Shown here one piece after another: positions 1 to 5,898 of a DNA stretch of 16,268 nucleotides. The notes beneath the pieces were generated by a model, which saw only the letters and a program-made list of their open reading frames with translations, was not told the origin of the DNA and made no database searches. Position 1 is the stretch's first letter. Each line of letters begins with the position of its first letter. The stretch covers positions 1 through 16,268 of the forward strand of contig CAZUVM010000238.1 in assembly GCA_964623885.1 (NCBI GenBank). Direction: 5' to 3'. The position numbers were made by a program, and so were the translations under genes. This DNA is from CAZUVM01 sp964623885. Its GTDB lineage: Bacteria > Verrucomicrobiota > Verrucomicrobiia > Limisphaerales > UBA8199.

Positions 1-1
1 C

Positions 2-217
2 GACTACCCATCGGTGCCAACGCTGGTTCAAAAAGGCTTCCGGGTCTGGCCTTCCGGTTGGCAACCCCTCGAAGCAGCTCAGGCCTTTAGCGCCTACGCC
101 CGTATCCACCACGACCCAAAAGTGTTGGGCTATCTCTGCACCACCTGGGGTAAGGTTAGAATCCCCGATGCCGCCGCCTGGCCGCCCCTGGCGGAGGTGC
201 TCAAAGATTGGAAATAA
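2..217 (+). CDS. C-terminal end of an unidentified protein (possibly a glycoside hydrolase)
   Basis: The frame is open from the left edge and ends with TAA at 215-217, so the gene starts outside the window; only about 71 residues are visible. The GTG at 14 is probably an internal codon, because the frame continues upstream of it. The segment is rich in Trp, Pro and aromatic residues, with stretches such as GFRVWPSGWQP and VLGYLCTTWG. These recall the ends of TIM-barrel glycoside hydrolases (GH20-like or sugar-binding proteins) in Verrucomicrobia. That resemblance is recollection rather than a demonstrated match, and no catalytic motif lies in the visible part. The gene ends 77 bp before argD on the same strand. 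I am fairly sure it is coding and unsure of the function. Confidence 0.65.
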   Translation, partial: DYPSVPTLVQKGFRVWPSGWQPLEAAQAFSAYARIHHDPKVLGYLCTTWGKVRIPDAAAWPPLAEVLKDWK

Positions 218-294
218 CCGATTTCCGCTTTCCTCGCGCGCAAATCGAGTTATTTTGCTGCCCCGTTTTTTTAGTTAATATCGACAATCGTTAA

Positions 295-1617
295 ATGAAA
301 GATTTGGTACCAGCGCCGCCGCCTATTGTGCGGAATGACGTGGCCGCCGTGCAGGCGCTGTTTCAAGAAAATGTCATTCCCAGCTACGGGCGGTTTGACA
401 TCGTTCTGAGCCACGGCTCCGGGTGTTATGTCTATGACGTAACTGGTAAACGCTACCTCGATCTCGGCGGGGGCATCGCGGTGAGTTCGCTCGGTCATGC
501 CCATCCCGCCCTGACCGAAGCCCTTGCCGAGCAGTCCCGCAAGTTCATCCATGTTTCGAATTTCTATTACCACGAACCGCAGGGGCGTCTGGCCCATGCG
601 CTCGTTCATTTGCTCGGACCCGGCAAATGCTTTTTCTGCAACAGTGGCGGCGAAGCCAACGAGGGTCTGTTTAAGCTTTCGCGGAAGTTCGGCCACAACG
701 AAGGTCGCTTCGAAGTGCTTACCACACTCAATTCATTTCACGGCCGCACCCTCGCTGGGATCGCTGCGACCGGTCAGGAGAAAGTGAAGAAAGGATTTGA
801 GCCGCAAGTGCCGGGATTCCGGCAAGTGCCCTACAACGATCTCGACGCGATGCGCGCTGCCCTCTCGCCGGCGACCGCCGCGATCTTGATTGAAGGAATT
901 CAGGGTGAAGGCGGCATTGCCCCGGCCAGCCCCGAATACCTCCTCGGGCTCCGCCGGCTGTGCGACGAAAAGAAACTGCTCTTTCTGATGGATGGCGTTC
1001 AGGATGGCTGCTTTCGTTCGGGTCGTTTCCAGAGTTTTCAGCGGCTACTTGAAAACGTTCCCGGCGGCAACGAGTTCCTGCCGGACGGTGTCTCGATGGC
1101 CAAATCTCTTGGTGGCGGGTTCCCAATCGGCGCATTTTGGGTACGTGCGCCTTATGCGGATCTGCTTGGGGCCGGTTCCCACGGGACCACCTATGGCGGC
1201 TCGCCGCTGGCCTGCGCAGTGGGTCTCAAAGTGCTCGAGGTCATTCAGCGTGAGAAGCTGGCTGAGAACGCGCGGAAAATGGGGGCTATGTTCCTCGCCG
1301 GTCTCCAGGGATTGGTTGAAAAGTATCCGACGGTGCTCCGCAATGCCCGCGGCATCGGCCTTATGCTTGGCCTGGATCTCGCGCCTAGCATCAGCGGACT
1401 TCCGGGGGATCCCGCCAAAAGCCAGGCGGTGCGCTTTGCCAACCTTTTGCACTCGGCCGGCGTGCTTGTCATACCTGCCGGCACTCAGATTTTGCGTTTT
1501 CTGCCTCCGTTGAATTTGCGCGAAAGCGAAGTCGAAGAGGGACTGGCCGCCATTGGCACGGTCGCCCGCCGCCTGGCGGAAGCAAACAATTTCCATGAAA
1601 CATCTGCTCAGCATTGA
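295..1617 (+). CDS. argD: Acetylornithine aminotransferase-like class III aminotransferase
   Basis: A 440-residue PLP-dependent fold-type I (class III) aminotransferase. In the arginine pathway ArgD converts N-acetylglutamate semialdehyde to N-acetylornithine with glutamate as amino donor, in the cytoplasm. Visible motifs are NSGGEANE (116-123, PLP phosphate region), SFHGRT (147-152), the Asp that contacts the PLP pyridine nitrogen at D233, the Schiff-base lysine K270 in SMAKSLGGGFPIGA, and GSHGTTYGGSPLA (295-307). The length is slightly above the usual 390-430. An in-frame TAA directly precedes the ATG, which fixes the earliest start; no Shine-Dalgarno site is seen. The segment after the PLP Asp reads DGVQDGCFRSG, where the family normally has DEVQxGxGRTG, so exact substrate range is less certain than class. 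The argF start lies inside its 3' end, which supports an arginine role. Confidence 0.88.
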   Translation: MKDLVPAPPPIVRNDVAAVQALFQENVIPSYGRFDIVLSHGSGCYVYDVTGKRYLDLGGGIAVSSLGHAHPALTEALAEQSRKFIHVSNFYYHEPQGRLAHALVHLLGPGKCFFCNSGGEANEGLFKLSRKFGHNEGRFEVLTTLNSFHGRTLAGIAATGQEKVKKGFEPQVPGFRQVPYNDLDAMRAALSPATAAILIEGIQGEGGIAPASPEYLLGLRRLCDEKKLLFLMDGVQDGCFRSGRFQSFQRLLENVPGGNEFLPDGVSMAKSLGGGFPIGAFWVRAPYADLLGAGSHGTTYGGSPLACAVGLKVLEVIQREKLAENARKMGAMFLAGLQGLVEKYPTVLRNARGIGLMLGLDLAPSISGLPGDPAKSQAVRFANLLHSAGVLVIPAGTQILRFLPPLNLRESEVEEGLAAIGTVARRLAEANNFHETSAQH

Positions 1618-2497
1618 AAAACTCCCACGGCCGGACCTGGATCAAATCCTGGCTCGGGCCGCGGTGCTCAAAAAGGAACGGGGGCAGCACTCCCACAAAC
1701 CTCTGGTCGGTCAGGTCTGGGCCATGCTCTTCTCGAAGGCGTCAACCCGTACCCGCGTCTCGTTCGAAGTCGGAATTCGTGAGTTGGGTGGAGACGCCAT
1801 CTTCCTTCCCGCCGGCGAAATTCAGCTCGGTCGCGGTGAACCAATTAAAGACACTGCTCGAGTACTCGGCCGCATGGTTCATGGCGCCGTTTTCCGCACG
1901 TTCGCTCAGACCGATGTGGAGGAATTCGCGCAATACAGCGGAATCCCGACCATCAACGCGCTGACCGATGAGGAGCATCCATGCCAGATTCTCGCTGATA
2001 TTTTCACATTCGTGGAGCGGCACGGACCAATTTCCGGCAAAGTGGTTACCTTCATAGGCGACGGCGCCTGCAACGTGGTCAATTCTTGGATTTTCGCGGC
2101 GGCAAAGCTTGGGTTCCAACTGCGAGTCGCCGCGCCCAAAGGCTTTCAACCTGCCGCTGCGTTGCTGAAGCGGGCAGGTGGAGACGTTGTCTGCACCACC
2201 GATGTGACCGCCGCGGCGCGCGGTGCCGACCTGCTGTACACAGACGTGTGGGTTTCTATGGGCAAAGAAGCCGAATCCAAAAACCGCCTGGCGCAACTAC
2301 GAGGGTATCAGATCAATGGCGGCCTTGTGAAACTGGCCAAACCGGGAGCTCTGGTCATGCATTGCCTGCCGGCTTACCGCGGAAAAGAAATCGACGACGC
2401 CACGTTCGAGACTCATGCCCAGACCATCTTCACTCAGGCGGAAAACCGCCTGCATGTCCAGAAAGCCGTGTTGGAGTGGCTGGTGGTAGAACGATAG
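1595..2497 (+). CDS. argF: Ornithine carbamoyltransferase
   Basis: A 300-residue enzyme that joins carbamoyl phosphate to L-ornithine to give citrulline, the next committed step of arginine synthesis; it normally acts as a cytoplasmic trimer. The carbamoyl-phosphate motif STRTR is at 50-54, HPCQ at 128-131, the ornithine-binding segment DVWVSMG at 217-223, and the catalytic HCLP at 256-259. The SMG loop and classic HCLP favour ornithine rather than acetyl- or succinylornithine as substrate. The frame is open upstream to 1553, but those 14 residues do not resemble the family, whereas the ATG at 1595 gives the typical MKHLLSIEKL start. That start overlaps the end of argD by 23 bp, so translation is probably coupled. 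The gene ends 25 bp from the convergent GAF gene. Confidence 0.95.
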   Translation: MKHLLSIEKLPRPDLDQILARAAVLKKERGQHSHKPLVGQVWAMLFSKASTRTRVSFEVGIRELGGDAIFLPAGEIQLGRGEPIKDTARVLGRMVHGAVFRTFAQTDVEEFAQYSGIPTINALTDEEHPCQILADIFTFVERHGPISGKVVTFIGDGACNVVNSWIFAAAKLGFQLRVAAPKGFQPAAALLKRAGGDVVCTTDVTAAARGADLLYTDVWVSMGKEAESKNRLAQLRGYQINGGLVKLAKPGALVMHCLPAYRGKEIDDATFETHAQTIFTQAENRLHVQKAVLEWLVVER

Positions 2498-2522
2498 GGC
2501 AGGGGAGCCGGGACGGCGCTTG

Positions 2523-3161
2523 CTACCTTGTTCTTTTGTTTGCCTTCCGCGCTGGTCGACGAACGGTCTGGTATTGAGCCAACTGACGTCGAGCTTTAGC
2601 CAACTCGGATCGCAGTTGATCGATCTCGCTTTTGGCTTTCTTGCTGTCCTTCCTGGCATCAGTCAATTCCCTCGACCGTCGCCGGAGTTCAAGCTGCGAA
2701 ACAACATGCCGGGCCAAAATCACCAGCGCCTGTTTCTGATCGGGACGCAGGTCGCGGGGCACCTTGTCAATTACACACAACGTGCCTAAAGCATAACCAT
2801 CGGGCGTCGTCAACGGGGCTCCGGCGTAAAAGCGGATCTTCGGGTCGGAACGCACCAGCGGATTGTTTGCGAATCGTTCATCCTGAGTCGCGTCCGGAAC
2901 AATAAACAAGCCCGACTGCTGAATCGCATGCGCGCAGAACGAAATGTCCCGCGAAGTTTCGTTCACCGTGGTGCCAACCTTGGACTTGAACCATTGCCGC
3001 TTTTCATCCACCAACGAGATTAACGCAATCGGCGCCTCGCAAATGCGCGCCGCCAGTTCCGTTAAATCGTCAAAAACCTCCTCCGGCACGGTGTCCAGCA
3101 CTTCGTACTGCCAAAGTACCTTCAGCCGCTTCTTTTCTTGTCCCAGAGTCGGAGCGCTCAT
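2523..3161 (-). CDS. GAF-domain protein with basic coiled-coil tail
   Basis: A 212-residue cytoplasmic protein. Residues about 10-160 form one GAF domain of the type often found in front of sensor kinases and diguanylate cyclases: the pattern runs from EVLDTVPEEVFDDLTELAARIC through SLVDEKRQWFKS, DISFCAHAI, DERFANNPLV and RFYAGAPL to GTLCVIDKVPR. The remainder (about 165-212) is a charged, probably coiled-coil stretch rich in Arg, Lys and Glu, ending in a strongly basic tail. There is no kinase, GGDEF or DNA-binding domain, so it is a stand-alone sensor or adaptor whose ligand and partner are unknown. The frame opens at 3230, but the ATG at 3161 fits the family N-terminus and lies downstream of a plausible promoter, so I use it. 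It converges on argF. Confidence 0.85.
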   Translation of the reverse strand: MSAPTLGQEKKRLKVLWQYEVLDTVPEEVFDDLTELAARICEAPIALISLVDEKRQWFKSKVGTTVNETSRDISFCAHAIQQSGLFIVPDATQDERFANNPLVRSDPKIRFYAGAPLTTPDGYALGTLCVIDKVPRDLRPDQKQALVILARHVVSQLELRRRSRELTDARKDSKKAKSEIDQLRSELAKARRQLAQYQTVRRPARKANKRTR

Positions 3162-3182
3162 GTCGGCTCGTTTGTGACGCAC

Positions 3183-3210
3183 ATGATAACGGGCGACCTT
3201 TCGAACGCAA
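3183..3210 (-). promoter_or_regulatory. Putative sigma70-type promoter of the GAF gene
   Basis: Read on the minus strand, a -35-like TTGCGT (3205-3210) is followed after 16 bp by a -10-like TATCAT (3183-3188), with 21 bp to the ATG at 3161. The -10 matches TATAAT in five of six positions and the -35 matches TTGACA in only three. It supports the shorter start of the gene. It is a prediction by eye only. Confidence 0.35.
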
Positions 3211-3294
3211 CGCTGTTTTGTGCCGGGCAACCGGTGCTCAACATTGGCTATTGTTTAAATGAGGCGCGATTATCCCACCTCTTTAAGCTCTAGT

Positions 3295-3323
3295 TTGACC
3301 GGGAACCGCAATCGGCATAGTCT
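3295..3323 (+). promoter_or_regulatory. Putative promoter giving a leaderless mRNA
   Basis: TTGACC (3295-3300, five of six to the -35 consensus) is followed after 17 bp by TAGTCT (3318-3323), which keeps the T-A---T frame of a -10 box. The next plausible start codon, ATG at 3331, begins only 7 bp beyond the -10. Transcription would therefore start at or next to the ATG, and no ribosome binding site exists. The spacing resembles that upstream of the flavin reductase gene at 10382. Confidence 0.45.
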
Positions 3324-3330
3324 GAACGGC

Positions 3331-3975
3331 ATGTCCGACGCTCGGATTGAGATCCGCCCGCCCAGGCTCTTTACCACGCCGGCGATTGCCGCCATCACCG
3401 CTTATGGGCTGATTGTCTCGGTGCCGGTGCTGGCTGCCATGCTGGTCATCAGCGTCCGCGGCTTCAGCATCACGACCTTTCTGGTGCCGCTGGGAGCCCT
3501 GGCCATTGCCAGTTTTTTCCTCCCTTTTGGTTTCGGTAATCCGCTCGTAGTCCGCCGGGTGCAAGGGCTCAAGCCGGTGGCGATTCAAACCGCCAACGCT
3601 TTCGTTGTCCAATTGGCTTTCAACCCTCGCTTGCGCGAGGGCTGGCGCGCGCTGCTCGAGGATGCTGATGATTTCGGCTGGTTGGAGCTCTCCGACTCCG
3701 CCCTGAATTTCTACGGCGACTCCGTCACCCTGTCGCTGCCCTATGCGGCCGTGGCTCGAGTGCGACTCAGAACCAGTGGGTGGCGCGGGCTGTTTGCTTA
3801 TGGCGCCCGGATCACGCTCGAAACCCAGGGCCTGCAAAGCATATCCTCCATTCAGTTTGCCGAGAGATCCTCCTGGATACTGCCGGTTTCCCGAACTAAC
3901 GCCAATCGGATTTACGAAGCGCTGAAGCTCAAAGTTCCCCAATCCACAGCGCAACCCGGCGAACGCGTGCGCTAA
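3331..3975 (+). CDS. Hypothetical two-helix membrane protein
   Basis: A 214-residue protein of no family I can name. Two hydrophobic segments lie at roughly residues 17-41 and 46-66, followed by a soluble part of about 145 residues that looks like mixed alpha/beta structure. Its stretch DDFGWLELSDSALNFYGDSV recalls PH-like or YcxB-type domains in membrane proteins, where a strand-rich domain follows two helices; this is a loose impression. The frame is open from 3259, but those 24 residues are Arg/Ser/Asn-rich and unlike a protein start. The ATG at 3331 sits just downstream of a promoter-like TTGACC/TAGTCT pair, so I choose it. The gene is divergent from the GAF gene and converges on the lipoprotein gene, with 11 bp between the stops. 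Confidence 0.7.
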   Translation: MSDARIEIRPPRLFTTPAIAAITAYGLIVSVPVLAAMLVISVRGFSITTFLVPLGALAIASFFLPFGFGNPLVVRRVQGLKPVAIQTANAFVVQLAFNPRLREGWRALLEDADDFGWLELSDSALNFYGDSVTLSLPYAAVARVRLRTSGWRGLFAYGARITLETQGLQSISSIQFAERSSWILPVSRTNANRIYEALKLKVPQSTAQPGERVR

Positions 3976-3986
3976 TCCATTTTATT

Positions 3987-4178
3987 CTAAAACGGGCCTG
4001 GCGCCGAAATCACCTGCCGATAATCCTCCATGCCTGTGCCATTTTCGATACCGCTCGCCTGACCCGCCAATTCCGGGCCGGAACTGCCGCTGCGCGCGGA
4101 GACATGGGCACAACCACTCAGCGCGATCGCAAATGCAACCAGGACCACGGCCGCTACGAGAGCTTTAATAATCTTCAT
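3987..4178 (-). CDS. Small predicted lipoprotein
   Basis: A 63-residue protein with a classical lipoprotein signal peptide: a basic start (MKIIK), a hydrophobic core of about 16 residues, and a lipobox LSGC with the acylated Cys at residue 23. The mature part is only about 40 residues, rich in Gly, Ser and Ala, with no recognisable domain. It is expected to be anchored in the cell envelope. The size and lipobox resemble entericidin-like small lipoproteins, but no sequence match is claimed. A good promoter candidate lies just upstream at 4201-4229. The gene is transcribed alone and ends 11 bp from the convergent membrane protein gene. The signal sequence together with a good promoter argues that it is real despite its size. 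Confidence 0.75.
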   Translation of the reverse strand: MKIIKALVAAVVLVAFAIALSGCAHVSARSGSSGPELAGQASGIENGTGMEDYRQVISAPGPF

Positions 4179-4200
4179 GGTGAGCTTCGCTTATGATCCC

Positions 4201-4229
4201 AATCTAAGCCCGCAACACCTTTGCGTCAA
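4201..4229 (-). promoter_or_regulatory. Putative sigma70-type promoter of the lipoprotein gene
   Basis: On the minus strand TTGACG (4224-4229, five of six matches) is followed after exactly 17 bp by TAGATT (4201-4206, four of six), with 22 bp from the -10 to the ATG at 4178. This is the best promoter-like sequence that I saw in the window. The leader would be about 15 nt and carries no strong Shine-Dalgarno site. Confidence 0.55.
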
Positions 4230-4367
4230 CTGGTGCATGTTGAACAAACCTGTAACCGCAACCCAGGTCTTCCTCTCCGTCGGATGAGTGAGGAAAAAAT
4301 GAGGTCGTCTGTGGGAATTGTTTAGACCGCTGAAGGTCCAAAACGTGCAGAAGTGCTCGATGAAAAA

Positions 4368-5720
4368 TCAACTGGCGGTGGCCACGTTGACCGCCGGAAG
4401 ATAAACTGTGAAAACCGTGCCCTGGCCCACTTGGGTGCGCAGGTGCAGCCCTCCTCGGGCTTCTTTAATCAGGCGCTGGACTATATTCAGTCCCAGACCT
4501 GTGCCTTGCCGCGTTCCTTTTGTCGAAAAATAGGGTTGGAAAATCTTCGGCAGCAATTCAGGCGGAATGCCCGGGCCGGTATCCCTCACCGCGAGTGCCA
4601 AAAGGGGCGCCACATTATCGAAGTTTTCCATGTTGAGAAACCGGTCCTGGGGACCATCCTTAAAAATGCTCAAATCCAGCGACTCGAGCAGAAATTGGCT
4701 TTCCAGAAACACCGAATGCGGCCGCGGGTCACATTGGAATGCATTCACCGCCAGATTGAGCAGAATCTGGATCACATCCGTGCCGTTCATGCGCACGGCC
4801 ACGTCCTGGCTCAACGGCTGGATCGTGAGTTCGTGGTTCAGCCGGCTCGGATGCACTCGCAGCAAGTGATTGACATCGGTTAGTAGCTGGTTGACACCGG
4901 TTCGCGGGGCATCGTCCGTGTGGCGCTTGAGAAAACTGAGATAGCGCCTCGAAATCTCAACGCAATTGGTGACCTGGCGCGTAATCGTTTTCAACCGATC
5001 TTTAATGAACTCCAAATCCTCCAACTCCAACCGCGTTGCGTTGCCAATTCGTTGATTGAGGAGTTGGACAAAGCCGGCGATAACCGTCAAAGGGCCGTTA
5101 ATGTCGTGGATGATACTGGCGTAGATCTCTCCCCGAGTATTGGCCATCTGCTCCTCCAGGCGCTGGTTCTGCAACTCGTTCAACAGCTCCTGCAGTTGCT
5201 CCGCGTTATGATGAATCTCGCCTTCCAGTGTGCGACGCTGCATCGCATTGGCCACTGCGGATCGCATCGTCGAGAGATCGAACGGTTTGTTGATGTAATC
5301 GCACGCCCGCAGGCGCAATGCCTGGCGCATCGTATCGGTTGTCTCGTAAGCCGTCATCATGACGACTTCGATGCCCGGATCCACGAATTTCAAACGCTCC
5401 AGCACTTCAATCCCTGACATTCCGGACATCCGGATATCCAGGACGGCCACATCAATTCTATTATTCTGTGCCAGCGCTATCGCTGAGGGCCCGTCATTCG
5501 CCATCAGCAAATCATAATCGTCCTTGAAAATAACCCGCAAAGACTGGCGCGGTCCGTCCTCGTCATCCACGATCAAGAGTGTGCCTCTGCGCCGCACGGG
5601 GAGGGGCGACGGCGATGGAAGTGGGGCAGTATCTACTGGCGGCATCGAAGGCACGGTCAGTTGCGCAGGTCGGTCGCCAGCAAGCACAGCTATGGTAACC
5701 AGATCGGGCACGAGCGGCAT
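4368..5720 (-). CDS. Receiver-histidine kinase hybrid (cytoplasmic)
   Basis: About 450 residues without membrane segments. Numbered from the ATG at 5720, a Pro-rich lead of about 45 residues precedes a complete receiver domain (about 46-165): acidic pocket D52/D53, phospho-acceptor D95, T123 and K145. A helical linker (about 165-197) joins it to a kinase core with the histidine box IIHDINGPL (H205), the N box NLAVNA (N326), the G1 box DTGPGIPP (380-387) and the G2 box GTGLGL (406-411). Such proteins receive phosphate from a partner kinase or use the receiver to gate their own kinase. The gap between the N and G1 boxes is about 20 residues longer than in the neighbouring kinase. The frame could begin at a TTG at 5729, but the ATG nine bases on is preferred. 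It follows the 5899-7941 kinase gene after a 178-bp spacer with a palindrome. Confidence 0.88.
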   Translation of the reverse strand: MPLVPDLVTIAVLAGDRPAQLTVPSMPPVDTAPLPSPSPLPVRRRGTLLIVDDEDGPRQSLRVIFKDDYDLLMANDGPSAIALAQNNRIDVAVLDIRMSGMSGIEVLERLKFVDPGIEVVMMTAYETTDTMRQALRLRACDYINKPFDLSTMRSAVANAMQRRTLEGEIHHNAEQLQELLNELQNQRLEEQMANTRGEIYASIIHDINGPLTVIAGFVQLLNQRIGNATRLELEDLEFIKDRLKTITRQVTNCVEISRRYLSFLKRHTDDAPRTGVNQLLTDVNHLLRVHPSRLNHELTIQPLSQDVAVRMNGTDVIQILLNLAVNAFQCDPRPHSVFLESQFLLESLDLSIFKDGPQDRFLNMENFDNVAPLLALAVRDTGPGIPPELLPKIFQPYFSTKGTRQGTGLGLNIVQRLIKEARGGLHLRTQVGQGTVFTVYLPAVNVATAS

Positions 5721-5829
5721 CCTACCCAAAGGGTTGATCCAGACAAGTAAAAATTATCGACGATTAAAAGCCGCCCTCATGCTGCCATCTCGCAGGGGAA
5801 TTTGGACGGGTTCTAGTGATGCCCGGCTG

Positions 5830-5865
5830 ATCTCCTTTTCCTCCTCGGGAGGAGAGGGAGAGAGG
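5830..5865. repeat. REP-like GC-rich palindrome between the two kinase genes
   Basis: A purine/pyrimidine-asymmetric inverted repeat centred on CTCCTC-GG-GAGGAG (5841-5854), with outer TCTCC and GGAGA arms. It resembles the CTCTCC/GGAGAG palindromes at 8339-8361, 8424-8450 and 9638-9660. It lies downstream of the 5899-7941 gene, where it could also form an RNA hairpin that reduces read-through into the next kinase gene; no U-tract is present. Confidence 0.5.
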
Positions 5866-5898
5866 AGGACTCTGTAAACACGCCTCGGCTACAACACG

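Noticed and set aside
253..281. Promoter TTTTGC/TAATAT upstream of argD
   Set aside because: The -10 is acceptable but the -35 is poor, and the spacer is AT-rich, so a chance match is likely.
3980..3992. TTTTA-TTC-TAAAA inverted repeat between convergent stops as a bidirectional terminator
   Set aside because: Only five A-T pairs with no GC stem; unlikely to stop transcription.
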